64,000 nt of DNA from Metarhizium brunneum (Eukaryota > Ascomycota > Sordariomycetes > Hypocreales > Clavicipitaceae): the NCBI RefSeq assembly GCF_013426205.1, contig NC_089426.1, forward strand, positions 2,666,001 to 2,730,000, given 5' to 3'. Position 1 is the stretch's first letter. Each line of letters begins with the position of its first letter. Both the position numbers and the translations under genes were made by a program. This document shows positions 1 through 13,386 of this stretch, one piece after another. The notes beneath the pieces were generated by a model. It searched no databases, was not told where the DNA came from, and saw only the letters and a list, made by a program, of their open reading frames with translations.

Positions 1-366
1 TTGGCTGACGTAGGACTTCCTTACAAGGATCCGGCTGCCCAACTTCAACTGCTAGCCCAGCAACAATCTGAAGCATTGCTCCGGAAACTCAGTGGTGATG
101 ATGGCGTGCCAGGGAAAATGGCAAGTCACGAAATTCCATCAAGACCATTGCCTTTTGGATCAGAACCCGGTCAGTCACCGACGTATGTGACACGATCCGC
201 TCCTACAAGCGTCTTAAGCCCGCAGCCTATACGAGGGAAGTCCCCAACGGCTGTTCTCGTCGCGGATTTGACCGGTCGTAACGATGCATCGCCAGAAAGC
301 ACAACTAAAGAAGGCAACTCAGCCAGCTTCCTTGGTCAAAAAATTGACAAAACAGGCAGCGCCTGA
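1..366 (+). CDS. C-terminal end of an unrecognised protein (partial)
   Basis: An open frame enters the window at base 1 and ends at TGA 364-366, giving the last 121 residues of a protein whose start lies upstream. The segment opens with a short helical stretch rich in Gln and Leu (about residues 12-31) and then becomes Ser/Pro/Thr-rich and probably disordered. I see no domain and do not recognise the family. Its 3' end converges with the 3' end of the Hrd1 gene about 690 bp downstream. It is called coding because the frame is open from the window edge and has protein-like composition. The possibility that it is chance cannot be excluded from 366 bases. Confidence 0.5.
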   Translation: MADVGLPYKDPAAQLQLLAQQQSEALLRKLSGDDGVPGKMASHEIPSRPLPFGSEPGQSPTYVTRSAPTSVLSPQPIRGKSPTAVLVADLTGRNDASPESTTKEGNSASFLGQKIDKTGSA

Positions 367-1052
367 GTAGGCCGTGCTCCTGCGGTTGACATGAACATAT
401 CATGCATCATCCATATTGTACCTCTCATACCAGTCCAACATTCATTGCCCTTTATCTTGGATATCTCGGTTCTGTTTGGTCTCTAGCGAAATTGGCTGTA
501 TAATGTCATGTGAACGCGTGTTGTCGAGTCAATCTCGAGGTTTTTTTCATCTCTTCTCTTATTATTTTTGTGCATATAATGAACCATGGCCAGAGTATTT
601 GCATGATCTTTTCCGTTTCAATTTGCAACGAACTAGTCATTCAGTTGCATTCTCAATATCCTGCATATCAGCCTTGTCTATCTTTTACCTGGAGTTCAAT
701 ATTCTGTTATTTACAAGAACAATCTATCTCTACATTTTGAAATGATGTACTACGTTTCTATTGCAATCACTCGGGGGCTATTTGTAGTTCGTGGCACCTC
801 TGCACGTGCTGGTGACTTTCAGTGATCCCAAAGAAAGATTAGACAAGATGCAGCCGTGCGGAGATCAACGAGCTATATATAGCTGAAAGTTCATGGGACA
901 TGCTAACATAGTGGGCCCTGCCGTAACGTTTGATTCCCTTGTATTGGCACCGTCTTGGTCTCGTCGCCACGAATACTGTATACTGGGCTAAATATTTTAT
1001 TACATCCGATTTTGCTGGAAAGACCAACGTAGTGGTATTGGCCATGACATGT
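367..1052. other. Convergent intergenic region, 3' UTRs
   Basis: A 686-bp stretch between the 3' ends of the partial gene and the Hrd1 gene. It is AT-rich and T-rich (for example the run near 540-560), as expected of fungal 3' UTRs. Small open frames here have no recognisable content. Confidence 0.6.
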
Positions 1053-3783
1053 TTAATCTTCGCCTTCCTCAGCTTCCTCAACCGTGGCGGCTTTGGCCTT
1101 CCCTTTATCAACCTCAACAGGGTCTACGACGTCCTCAGTGCTAGGCCCCACAGCTCCATGATGGTGCAATTCGTCGCTAGCTAAATCTCTTTGTGCCGAG
1201 TGTTTTGGAGGCTCGTCGCGACCTTGGTCCCTCGGCGGTTCCGCATCGACAGGAGGGCTTGCTGTTCGAACAGCATTATCGACGACATCAGAGCGTGATC
1301 TGTTATTGAATAATTGTGCAGGGCCGCCCCAATTTGGTATGAGAGGACTTGGGGAAACCACTGGAGTTGATCTCACTGTTTGGGAGCCAGCACTAGTACC
1401 GTCCCTAACACTGTCCCCTGATGTGGTCAACCGGGAGGAAGACATATTGGGGTCCATGGACGAAGAATTTTCATCGCCGACAGCCTCGGCAGTAGACGAT
1501 GCTGCCGCAGGGCGGCTGGTTGACTGACTAGGATTTGGAGTTTCAGCATTGAGAGACGTTGCTGTGGTCTGAGATTGGTGGTGAGTCGGCTGCGTTCCAT
1601 CCAGTCTCTGAAGTGGTATCAATGACCAGCCAGGAGGTAGCGTAATGCCTTCTGGGAGATCCGGACTACCCGCAGGTATCGTTACACCATTTGCTGGAAC
1701 TACATGGCGGGCCATAAATGGGCTGCCTATCCGCGGGGGAATGGTAGGAACCGCGTTACCCAGAGGAACTTGGGCGTGATTGCCTTGTGCCGCACCATGA
1801 AAGTTCTGACTTTGAGCCATGGGTATAGTAACCGACGGGTTGCCACGTCCTCTTAATGGCTGGTCTTGGGACTGTTGCTGTCGGCGCTGGCGGAGTCGCT
1901 GGAGTTCGGCCATGAGAAGATGGGCTACTTGTAACTCTTGCTGGGCTGCCTGCAGATTTTGCAATTCCCTCTGCACAATCTGCTCGGTTTGACCAAGTAG
2001 ATCTCCAATTTGCTGCATGCTGTCTCCGGACTGTTGTTGGGTCTGGGTTGGGGTTGGTGTAGGAAGACCATGATCGGCACGGTTCCCTTGGGCCTGAGGG
2101 ATGCCAAATTGTTGGGCAAGTTCACGGGCCTGTTGGTCATTTGCTCCAAATCCAAGTCGGAATGGTCCCAAGTTGAAAACTCTAGGGCCGCCGTCCCTGC
2201 CGGGAGGAGCTTGGTCGCCATTATGTCCTTGCTGACCGGCTGGCGCATTGTTACCACCGTCGGCCGGTGGTGGTTGTCCAGCCAGTACTTGCGGGCCACC
2301 ACCTATCTGAATCTGCAGACCTGCTGCCCTATTATGGCCCCCTCGTACACGATCCATGGTAACAGGGCTCCTACACGTCGGGCAGACCTGCTGACGCTCA
2401 AGCCAGCTCTTTAAGCATCCAAGATGTAGAACGTGGCCACATGGCAGCTTTTTTGGACGGACACGGTCAATTGCCCCAGGATGATTGACAGGATCCCAAG
2501 GTCGCATCTCCTCTCGGCATATGATGCAAGTATTCTCCTGAGACAGTTCTTCTAGGGTGGCATCGGGGTATCTATTCATTTCTTGAATAGCGCGGCGATA
2601 TCGCAGAAGTGCGTTTAGTCGCTTGATGAAATCTCTCGACGTGATGAAGAGATCTCTCATAATGTGAATAGGGAGCCCGTAAAACCTCAGCAACATGAAG
2701 AAGAAGGCAATGTAAATACCAAGTTTTATCATATCTGTGCATAATTAGTTATCAATCGACTAACGGTCGGCTGTGTCCATGACTACTCTGTAACTTACCG
2801 GTAGCTAAATCAAGCCAAAGTACCCATTCACCTTTGCTTGTCCAACCAGGAACCTCAATATCCATCTCATCTATGTCCTCCTCGCGAGGAAGGGGCTCTT
2901 GGTCTTGAGGTGGCTCTTGCCCAGTCGCGGCAGCCTGCTCTCGTTCACGAATCAAAGCCTCTCGCTGTCGTCGAATCTCTTGTCTCCGTTCAATCAGACG
3001 TTTTTTGGTTTGAGCTTTCACAATATTCTGTTCTGCGATTGAGAGAATATAACGAACTGCAGTTCGCCAGGAACACGTGGCCAGCACAGCGAACTCGAAC
3101 AAAAACATGACCATCATATTCGGTCTTGCTTGTTGGATCACAGTATCAACGGTGTATTTGAGGATCCAGATGTCGTATATGAAGCTGATGGCCAGGGAAA
3201 CACTGAGTCTCACGTGGAATAGTCGGGGGTTTGCTGGCGGCTGTTGTTCTAGAAATTCCACTCTTCCGTCGCCGATCCAACCCCATACCTTCCCGGTAAC
3301 CAAGGAAGTAAACATGACCAGGAACCAGGCGCCAATCTCCTCGCGAAATATCGTCATTGCCAGGCATGTTTCCGTGATGGCAAACCACGCTCTTTCGGTA
3401 AGTTGTTCGACTTCGACGGCTCGAAGAGTGCCAAAGCAAAGTTTGGTGAGGCCATATATAAAGCTGCTATATAGTAAGAGACTGAAGTTTACCAGCGCCT
3501 TTGGGGCAGTATTAGTTAGCGCTTGCTTGGAGTCGTGTATGATACAGCATATGTGAGGGTAGGCAGGCTATTACCAGAAGACAGAAATTGCTTTGGGCCA
3601 GATAAACCATGGCTGAATAGAAGTTCGCACGTTGCTGAAAGGCTGAAATTACAACAGCGCCAGCAAGGGCCGTGGAAACCTAGGAGATGAGTTAATTCCG
3701 ATCCAGATATCTAGGGTCTCGAGCTTTGCAACAGTTGATGATGGCGTTGTCAAACATACCCCTGCGTACCATCCCAAGCGCAT
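1053..3783 (-). CDS. hrd1: ERAD E3 ubiquitin-protein ligase Hrd1 (synoviolin family)
   Basis: Four exons read on the minus strand: 3783-3760, 3679-3575, 3498-2799 and 2734-1053 (introns of 80, 76 and 64 nt, with GTATGT, GTAATA and GTAAGT donors and AG acceptors). The join keeps frame and gives 836 residues. The first exon holds only 8 codons (MRLGWYAG). Residues 1 to about 330 are strongly hydrophobic with several membrane spans, as in the Hrd1 channel. A RING-H2 domain follows at about residues 346-397: C346-x2-C349, C375-x-H377-x2-H380-x2-C383 and C394-x2-C397. The C-terminal half is Gln/Pro/Ser-rich and disordered, typical of the filamentous fungal protein (about 800-870 residues). Known role of the family: ubiquitin transfer in the ER membrane during ER-associated degradation, with Hrd3/Sel1 and Ubc7. 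Stop is TAA at 1055-1053. Identification is firm. Splice sites are inferred from consensus and family similarity. Confidence 0.95.
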
Positions 3784-3996
3784 CTTGGGCATCGGGACTG
3801 TCTCTGTGAAAAGGCGGGAAAATCTCGTAATAAAATATCTGATTTGGTCTTATGGCTCCATCTTTGTTTCCGAGCAGCCGCAGCTTAGATGTTCGCCAGG
3901 AACGAAGCTAGATGCTCACGGATATTTGATGCCACGTTATGCTAAGCTCCCTGACCGTAATCCACCCATGACGCAGGAGCAACCGAGTGCCAGTAT

Positions 3997-4007
3997 CAGC
4001 ACGTGAC
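3997..4007. promoter_or_regulatory. Possible unfolded-protein-response/E-box element upstream of hrd1
   Basis: The sequence CAGCACGTGAC lies about 215 bp upstream of the hrd1 start codon and contains the palindrome CACGTG (4000-4005). Hrd1 is a classical target of the unfolded protein response in yeast, and Hac1-type factors bind ACGTG-containing sites. The motif is short and could equally be a bHLH (Cbf1-like) site or chance. Confidence 0.3.
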
Positions 4008-4572
4008 AGTTTGGGAAGACAAAATCCGATAAGATCCGGTAATTAGCCGGACACGCCATGCTTACCCAACGTACTTGCGATTGTGTATATCCCACTGACT
4101 AGAAACGAGATTCTAGTTCTGGGAAATGATATATTGCCTGCGACTTTGCAAATAAACGGCGGTCCATGAGTTAGGTACCCGTTTCTGTCGTAGTTTACAT
4201 TCGAGAAAAAGGGCAATACCTTGCACGCCGCCGTTGTTGCAACAGATGTCTGGGGTACGAGTGAGTATGATGCATCCATAAGGAAACGGCGGACAGGTAA
4301 TTCATGCGGCATTGCCAACCCCGAGATGTTCCGAAGGTGAGGAACCGAACAAAAACACGAGACAAATTCGCTCCGATGTTCATACTTGATAACAGTTATT
4401 CAACCTACCCTACCCTATGCTGAGTTTGTCACGTCCAGACTGGAGCAATAGTAGTCGACGTTGAACCGTGTCTTGGCCAGCTACCCTAGACAAGCTTGGA
4501 ACAGCCAAACCAAGTGATCGTTCTCATGGCCGGGAACCGAAAAAACTCCGTTCCGCAACCAAACAATAGCCC

Positions 4573-4608
4573 GGGCTTTCTTCCTCCTCTTCTCCTTCTT
4601 CTTCTTTG
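4573..4608 (+). repeat. Pyrimidine tract (CTT/CTC-rich)
   Basis: A run of C and T only, made of TTC and CTC triplets, within the long non-coding region. Simple sequence with no further meaning assigned. Confidence 0.6.
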
Positions 4609-7184
4609 GTGTGTGATTCAAGACAGGACGCGCTGCCTGGCCGGTTTAGAACCTCGTCCCGAACAGCCCGCAACAGTGGAATTCACGAAGTGTCCTGGTC
4701 CCTGCAACCATCGACGATAAAAAAGCGCAATTAGTTAGCTGCCGGACTTGGTTGGCCAAGCAAATTGCCGTGCGGGGCGAATAGGGCATAATTTTGATCC
4801 TGTCTGCCTTATCACACTCCTGATGGAGCACGTTGGGCAGGGGAAGAGACGGTGAGGGCTTCCAGTGAGGGCTTCCAGGCAGAACGACAAACCTTGTCCC
4901 TGGAGTAGGCCGCAACACCAAGCGAATTGCCATTTGCAATGAGCAATACGGCGGCCACAGAGCCGCACCAAGCGGGGACACAGCGTCTACGGGAGCCGGA
5001 ACTCGAATAAGCAGAGCCTGAGGGGACAGAGGGACCTCGGTCCTGACGACTGCCGGGGAGGAGTCTAACGCAATAACAACCATGACGCCTGAGAGTCTGC
5101 CTGGCGGAATCGGGTTCCGCGATTAAGCGACTCTGCATTATTAAACGCAACCGCTCGACCAAGCAAGACGGTGGCGGCGGGCACCGTTAGACGGCCGGCT
5201 TGGGTTGCCTATAAGACTATTTTCCAACTTTGGAACACTTCGCAACCAGCGCTTGTGATCACCCGACCGCCTGGGTCACGAATTGTACATTACGCGTACT
5301 TGGCGAGATATCACTCCAACCCTGGTTGTCTATATCCCAATAATGGGTTGGCCGTCGCAATCCCAGTTATCCGCTCATGACGCCCGCGTCCCATCAGCAG
5401 AGACAAAAATAGTAGTATTGCAGTACTCGGAACAGATATTTGTTTTCTAGAAGCCCTCGGGGTTATTGTTGTTGCTGAACAGGACATACATACCTACCTG
5501 TGAGGATATGGCGAAACTACGTCGAAACCTGGCTCCTGATGGACGAACAGAAGTCCAAGATTGGCTCCTCGTGAAGATTTGCAATACAACAATGGGCTTG
5601 TCAAGCTTTGATTCCCCCCCAAGAACAGACTGTACATGATTGATCGGCAGCAGGGTGCCGAAAATGCCGTTTTGCACGGCCATGGCCAACCTCTCAGTAG
5701 GCCGGAAAATGATGGGGGGAGCAAAACCAGTCGGTTGGATATGGGTGCCTTGCATAGAAAGTATGTACGTGCCCTGCACAATGCCTTCAAATTGGCTAAT
5801 TGGTAGTGTTCAGTGATGAGACTCATGAGACCCAGATCTCATCACACAGAGACCTATGTATGTACCTCTCCCGGAGCTTGAAAAGGAGGGGATCAATTAT
5901 GGCTCATTGGCATTGGCTCTGCCCAGCAATACGGGAGCAAAGTCTTAATTTACCCTTGTAATGTGCTCCGTAATGTAATATTGTAATTGCCCCTGACCTG
6001 GCTAGTTCTGGGGCGCTGTTAGTGACAGACATTTCGGGGTTCTGATCCCTGCTAAATCCCGATCATGCCAGGTTGGGGTGCTATTATATGCAGATAATAG
6101 TACAATTACGGCGTACTACATGTGTGACGAGACTTGGTACAACCCCCAGGGATCAGTGACCACGTGAGATTATGCCTGTCACCGACCTGGATCTCGTCCA
6201 GGGCGACACTGCTGGACGCGGCATCGCTGGTAGTCAAGCGAGGACCTAGAAGACCACCCCCTGACCAAAAGGAGAGAGAGAGAGGGAGAGATTACGACAT
6301 GCCTGCTTGGTATCGCGACCACGCATTGACATGACGAACCGAAAGTGGACATGAATGGGAGAAGGAGGGGAAAAAAGTAATATGTACATATGTAGTAATA
6401 TCAGAAGCATAGGAGGGGACCCTTAGCACTTGTCGCCGACAGGGACAGGAGTTGTCGAGTTGGCTAGCAACTCTGCTCCATGTAGATGCTCGGCAGCAAA
6501 TAACCATCTTGGCCGTGCCCACTCGTGTTCAAGACTCGGAAACCCTTGTATTCATCGTGTAGTATAGTACTATAATGGCCTACGGATAGTTTTAATAGAT
6601 GGGCGGAGCCAAAGACGTCCCCACGGGTCTAGATCGCAAAGGACCGCGACGCGGCGACTACTATGTACATGATCCGATGAGATGTCTCATCTTGACAGAT
6701 GTGCTTGGTTCATGTGTCTGTAATATGTAGTAGTAGTATTGTGTATTGCAGACTCTGGCGCCAGCCAGCCTTGAAGCAGCCCATGCAATCCTTCCATTGC
6801 GATACTTTCCTTGCCGCCCGCAGTCTTCGTTTAAGCTGATGACCCAATATATTCGAACCAGCACACCCAACAAGACAACATCTGGAACCTCTGGCTCTCT
6901 GGCGGAGTGCGCGGCGTGACTGAGCGGAAAAGTGACTTTCCAGGGATGGCACATGCTCCGCGATGACACATGGCCACACCATCGACACCCATGGGCTGAT
7001 GGCCAGGACCAAGTTGCCAAGGCAGATATGAGGGTCGCATTTTCCCGCGTGTTTGAAGAGGTGGACATGCACCCAATGTGTCGGGTCGAGCTTGGACACT
7101 TGGACACTTGGCATGTGGCTGAGCTTGCCGCCACTCCGGAATGATGGCACCCTTGTTCCGGCATCGCCGCGACATGCAAAACGT

Positions 7185-7208
7185 GGTTGCGGTTGCGGTT
7201 GCGGTTGC
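7185..7208 (+). repeat. (GGTTGC)4 microsatellite
   Basis: Four perfect tandem copies of the hexamer GGTTGC, just upstream of the first AAGTACTTAAGTA palindrome cluster. Confidence 0.9.
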
Positions 7209-7216
7209 GTGAAGAC

Positions 7217-7283
7217 GTACCTAAGTACTTAAAGTAAGTACTTAAGTAGGTAGGTACTTTACCTAAGTAAAGTAGGTAGGTAC
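7217..7283. repeat. Palindromic AAGTACTTAAGTA / TAGGTAGGTAC cluster 1
   Basis: About 67 bp built only from overlapping units of the type ACCTAAGTACTT, AAGTAAGTACTTAAG and TAGGTAGGTAC. The units are self-complementary, so the block can fold on itself. A sister block occurs at 13344-13386. Confidence 0.8.
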
Positions 7284-8021
7284 ATAATTACTATAGTACA
7301 TACTTGTGCAAAAACACACATACAACACCAAACTACGTAGTATTTGTCCCCTCGGAGACTTGGTCGATCCAAAAGCAAACATGGCTGCGATCAAAGGGGT
7401 AAAACGAGCGCCATTGTCGCTGATGAGAGTCTGCCACATTCCAGCCATCACACCCCCATCTCTCCTCATCAGGCGAGCTTATCCACGAAAGCACGTTTCT
7501 GCGATCCAGGCCGCCCTTACAGGCCAAATGCACTAAAAACCCAACCCCAAATCGAGAGCCGGCGCTGCGCCTCCCACCTCCAAGATGCCCAGATATCGTG
7601 GGTCTCTGGTCACAGCGACAACCGATCCGCAACAATGAATGACGGCTATCGACCATCTTGGCATCTCGCTGCGGGCGGTGTCAATCCCAGGCAACAGCCA
7701 CACCCAGAGTCTGCCCAACAGCCCAGGAATACCAGAGACACGCATTTGGGGATAATTATATCGACACGACAACACCAAGCACGCCTTCAATGGCTGAAGC
7801 CGCCTCGTACCCCGTCTTCCGCACTCAAATACGAACGAATGCTTATGTACATACTCCGTACATGGCCTTGTTTCTTGCCAGATGAATTATGCAAATGCAG
7901 CCGCGCGTCAAAATCAAACGTTTTGAGCTTTGAATATTACTAGCGGTACTAATATACAACAGCGACCTCGCTTGCCAGTGCGTCGTGATGCACCCAGCGT
8001 CGGAACGCATGACAAAGGACG

Positions 8022-8030
8022 TACGGAGTA
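8022..8030. repeat. TACGGAGTA dispersed motif (representative copy)
   Basis: One of many copies of TACGGAGTA or its complement TACTCCGTA in the non-coding DNA of this window. Others are at 7852-7860, 10595-10610 (overlapping double copy), 11297-11305, 13594-13600 (partial), 13960-13968, 15724-15736 (CGGAGTACGGAGT), 17859-17867, 18000-18008, 42262-42270, 44532-44540 and 45230-45238. I saw none inside the recognised exons. The CGG triplets separated by four bases resemble a Zn2Cys6-type direct-repeat site, but no function is shown. Confidence 0.7.
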
Positions 8031-11000
8031 TGTACATACATACGTATACAACCTGGTAAAACAGTTCAAGCCCACTATGCAAGCATCCAGCGCCATCTCA
8101 GGAGTACCGAGTCCCCGGCTCTCGCTCCAGCCTTGACACGTCCGCTTCTGGGCATGATGCCCGGTACGAAGCAGCCACCGGTAGGAACATGGTGTCGCAC
8201 AGGATCAAACGGAGAGAGCCATCAGAGACACCATGCGACGCTTCCCACCGCCTCTCATGCGGTAGACGCCGACACGGGCCATAGCGCCTCGAGATGTCGG
8301 TTTTTGTTTGTGAGCTTTCTTTTGCATCCAGACCATCAAGCCACCAAAGCGACTCCTCATTGGGGGCCAATGGCACCGGCCTGTAACTGGTTCTGGACCA
8401 GGCCATAGTTAGACTTTGACGGAGCTATCCGCTTGACTAAAGGGAATAAAAAAAATAAAAATAAAAGTAGCTAGGAATGGGGGCAGATGACACTCGTGGG
8501 CGGAAGCTAAAGTGGGCTAATAACAACACAACGTATGCACACCTCGAGTGCTTCCTTCCCCGACCGAGCTGGCCAACTGCCGCTTTCCCATCTCTTTTGG
8601 TATCTTTACTTTGGCACGCAGGAATGATACATGAGATGCATCGGATAGTGGGAGGAGTTTCACCCCCCTGAAACAGAGTACCATTTATTATAGCATGACA
8701 AAATGCTCTCTCCAATCGCGCGCAACAGGAAAAAAAAAGGTTTGGCACAATACGCAGTGCTACTTGATGGAATGAGATATGAGTGCAGCCCGCCTGGCCC
8801 CCACGTCCCGCCTCATGAGCGACTACGCCGGCTATCGCTCTCCGCAATCTATCATGGCGTCAAAAGGCTTGGTTGCTTATTCTTGTCTTGGCGTTCAGTT
8901 CACTCCCGACACTGCCAACTGGTATACTACTAGTACTACTCTACTCTTTACAGAGTAACCGCATCAATTAGCGTATTAATGCCTCGGTACCTAGGTAGTT
9001 GGTTAGTGGTGACAAGGAGCAGGTGAGAAGACTCAACATGCGACTTCATTCACGTAGAACCCACGGTGACGACCAGAATGCCCGTATCCCGAAAGCCCCG
9101 GCCATTCGGCCAAAGGTGAGATGATGTATGTATTTCCCTGTCCGTGGCGACATGCCTCTTCGGTCACGCCAGCAAACCGATAAACTTCATTATTAGACTC
9201 AGTCTGTTCACCGAACCCTATTTGCGGCAGGTTGCCTGCCACGCCGGACGCAGCACCTACGGATATTCCCTTGCGAGCAAATTACTAGCACACACTTGAG
9301 GGTAATTTAAGCCCATTTGGGCACCCGCCCCCATTTCCCACTTACGTAGTATAGAGCCGTGTCGTTGGAAAGTTTATCACAGAGCACGTTCCACGTCGTC
9401 GGTGACCAAATTTGCTTGACAAACAAACCTTTTGTGAAGACACGCGCGCGCACATACAACATACACCACCTTACGCAAACATCTCTTCTACGGCACTTCG
9501 GGAGGCGGGCTGGATTTAGCCTTCCTTGAACCCGAGTGGCGGTCAACGCCGGGTCTCGCCATGGCCTTTACCATCTGTACTGCGCCACCAAAGTTGAGCT
9601 CCCCAATCTCGATGGGCCGCCGGAATATACCGTTCGCTGATCAGCAGTTGAGAACGCAGTACTAGCCACAGTTTATTAATTAATCTTGGTGTTTGAAAGG
9701 CAAGGCGTGTTAAAACGGCTGAATCCCCCCCACAAGGTCTCCCCCGTGACAGCGGCCCAAGCCATATCACTCGACCGAGAACTGCAATCATCGCCGACTA
9801 CTGAGGCCCCCGATGCGACGTCAACTCCGATAAACCTCGAGCCTCTAGGTCAGGTATTTAGGAAAAGCAGCGCCGAAACAAAATGGATGACGAGTTCTGG
9901 CCAGGTGGTCTGTGCAAAAAAAGAAGGCCCAAAGACAAACACGGGCCTGGCCCCCAACCCGACCTGCTTTTTTTCTTTTTGGCACGAGTATTTAGTCCGG
10001 CGACTGGCTCCTAGCACTAGCATGGGATATGTGATGCCCGTGCCGAATGATGACGATCTTCGTTGCTCGGAAGCCAATGCCTCCCTGGGCTCTGGGCGCT
10101 TCCCTGTGCTGTTCCCGCTGTGGCGCGACGCTAACAGCAGTTTGACATGTTCACGGCCTCCAGGCCATCGGGTCGGTGCCCAGCGTTTTTTTTCTTTTGC
10201 CAGTTACGAGTCTGTAGAAGCAAGGGAGCCAAGGGGGAGGAGGGGACCCCTCTCACCGGCTTGCTGCCGCTAGTAGTCGTCGTAGTACTCCGTAGATGTG
10301 CGATTCTGCTGGGGGGTTTGTTAGCATTGTATGTATGTTCGCTTCTATTCTCGTCGACCCAAATTTGGAGGGGTGAAACATGACCATTGGGATCGCCCCG
10401 TTCCTTCGCTACTCCAGCATCCGCTAAAAGGAGAGACATGGGCCCTGACACCTCTATCCGACGGCCCTGAGATGATCTACTACTAGTATTCCGTCTGCCA
10501 CGAGCAGGGCCTTGTCGGGGGGAGCGTAATCAGTGAGCACTAGCACGGGCGCGACAAGTGCGTTGATGGTCAGTCATGGAGATCATTGATTGTGTACGGA
10601 GTACGGAGTAGCAGGAGCCAGTTTACTCATCACCCCGCCAGTGCGGACCGGCATATGTACAACAGTATGTATGTACATGCCGCAGAATACATACAGAGGG
10701 CAATGTGTGTCGATTGCATTGGCCGAAACTGTGGACACTGGTGTTGCAAAACTACCGATACGGCCATGTCAAGGCAAAAAGTCAGTCGAGAGGATTGAGT
10801 TTCCCCAGCGCCCGCCCCCCACTGTCGATCCGTCAATGTCTGGATGGGAAGTGGGCGGTTGACACGGCGAGGGCGACGATAAACTTAGCAACATGATGAT
10901 GTAAAGTCGCGACCCAGGATCTCGTCAACTTGGGGTGTTGTATTTGGATAAATATACAACATGTACAACATTCGGGGGTGTATATAGTGCAGTGCAGGCC

Positions 11001-12376
11001 ATGATATCGCAGACTTTTGAGCTCGACAGAGCTGTTGGAAGCGTCGAGATCTCGGGGCGGGCAACCAGATTGGCGGCAATGGTGCTGCTATTCTCTTTCA
11101 TGCGCAACCAGACTCTCTCGTGCGACTCAACACTGTTGACATGATGGGCTCCAGTCCTCCTTTGAAACCGGCAGTGAAGACGCGAAACCAGAGAGACCCT
11201 GCTGCCTGAGGTTGCACAATCGCACTGATTACCAGTTTGGGACGAGCCAGGGAGAGTTGTTGGTACGCATGATTAGACTCGCTACTCCGTGCTCTGTACT
11301 CCGTATGCACGAACCAGATTCAAAGTCATCAGCAAGGATTGCTCGCCTTGAGAAAAACAAGAGACTGAGACTGACTGGAAAGCCGGGCACCGGGCACCAC
11401 ACCCCTCAATTTGAGATGCAATCAAATTGCGAACCAGGGCGGCCGTCTCCAAGTCCATCTATTTGTGCATAATGCGATCCATCCAACCGGAACGCCCAAG
11501 TGACAGGCCTCGAGCGCTTCGACCCGGGTGCAAAAGATATTGACCCCGGCTCGTGGCCAGGACGGCCATCTGCTCCGAGCTCTGAGTCCTGGACACTCTT
11601 TTGCCTGGCATCAAGATATTTGCCCTCTCTTCTCTTCTCGGGCCTGGGGACGCGCAAGCAAATGTCCCGACCGGGCCAGATGGCGGACAGTGATACAGCC
11701 ACCGGCTCTCGCTCTCGCTGGCAGCAAATGGCACTCCAGTCCGTTTTCACTCTTCTCTCCAATGGCGTGGATGGACGGGGTGGTTTTGCTCTAAGCCCAT
11801 CTAGGAACATGCCGAGAGATGGCGGACCTGGTGGTGCTCAACTCTTTCTCCCACTTAGTCGCCGTGAAGGGCGGATCGGCTCTTCGCATTGGTCGCATTC
11901 CGGTCGTCAGCTTTGTCCCGATTGAGACGCATTTGCGCTTTGGCGCCCGCCCGCCAACGAAACTTTGCCGATCAACACTGCCCACCGAGGGCGCGGCATT
12001 TAACGTGCTTTTTTGCAGCAGTATGTGTTTTTCTGCTGTAGGAAACGAGCTAATAACCAGTGAACCGTTTGCAATCCCGTACTGCACCTTGCTGGAACCG
12101 CGCATTTTCCCCAATCGGATCGTTGGTCCGTCAACAGCAATAAACCTCGTAGGGCTGAGGGCTGAGATTGCTCGTCAGCCCACAACTCGAAACCCACGTT
12201 TTGACGTCCCCCTCCCCTTTTGAGAAGGCATTGAGGGCAAGGAAGAAAATAAGATAGATGTACTCGGTACGTACATGCACATGGCGCATCTGCACACATC
12301 CATCGTAGGAGTAAAGGATTCAACCAGGTTTCAGGCCCAAACTGCGCTGGATGCGGTCAGCTTTGAAGCGCGTGAG

Positions 12377-12403
12377 CCAAGACCAAGACCAAGACCAAGA
12401 CCA
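12377..12403 (+). repeat. (CCAAGA)4 microsatellite
   Basis: Four tandem copies of the hexamer CCAAGA followed by a partial copy, in the long non-coding region. Confidence 0.85.
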
Positions 12404-13343
12404 GCGTTGCAACCGCCGGCCTCATTCATCATCGATTGCTGGAGAGACTTCCGTGGTCAACTGGTTGTGTGGCATCATGGCGCATGGCTTTCTCGAGCCT
12501 GCTTGCTCCTGGTATGCATGTATGGAGAACTCCGTGTGGTCGCTAGTGATGTCCAGATTCGGACGCGGCGCAACCCGTCCCTTCACATCCAACTTCAGAG
12601 TCATCCGTTGACTCAAGTGCCACAGCCTCGTTCGTGCCCGTTGATGACACCCACACCACACCGTCCTCCTGATGGCCCTCTCAGCGACCCTTTGGCTCCC
12701 AATGTTGGAGCCTGCATGCATACTGTACCTACACACAGCCAGCTGCTCAGGGAACATATGTACATGCCAGGAAGCTGTGTACGTATGTACTTTGCTCATT
12801 TTGGGCAAAATGGAACGCGTGGCAAGTGTCCGCCATCCTTCCATGCATACATACCTGCACGCTCGACTGCATGGCACGCGACTCGGCAACGGCAGAAGAG
12901 GCATGGCTTGTGCTCAAACATTGGATGCAGCGGCGGCTGCATGGGCTCAGAAGTGTGCTGGAGCGTCTGGCTAGCTTGATGACTGCAGAAACGGGCGTGA
13001 AGCAGTGCGTGGCCGTCGCGGCCAATAACCTTGTTTCTCCACGCACAACTATCGAGATTAAGAAAGGGCAATGAGGGAATGACCATGTGGAAAATCTGCA
13101 GAGATTTTTCTCCTGCGCGCCCCTTCCCCCTTGCTCGCATGGACGCTTCTGTGGACAATGACACCAGTCGACATATGTATTCTTGAGCACCGAGTGCCTG
13201 GAGCGTCGCAAGCCAACTCAAGGGGCAGGTCCGACGCATACAGAAGGTACCTACATAGGCAGGTAGTAGCTTGAGGTTATACAACCAGACACATCAATGA
13301 GGTAGTAGTAGTTAATATGCCGGCGTGGTATTGCCCAATGCCA

Positions 13344-13386
13344 ACTAAGTACCTACTTAAGGTACTTAAGTACTTAAGTAAAGTAG
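13344..13386. repeat. Palindromic AAGTACTTAAGTA cluster 2
   Basis: Overlapping units of AAGTACCTACTTAAG and GGTACTTAAGTACTTAAGTA, the same vocabulary as the block at 7217-7283. The two blocks are about 6 kb apart. Confidence 0.8.

Noticed and set aside
12275..12979. 234-codon plus-strand open frame
   Set aside because: Contains a hexamer microsatellite read as Arg-Pro repeats and shows no protein-like structure.
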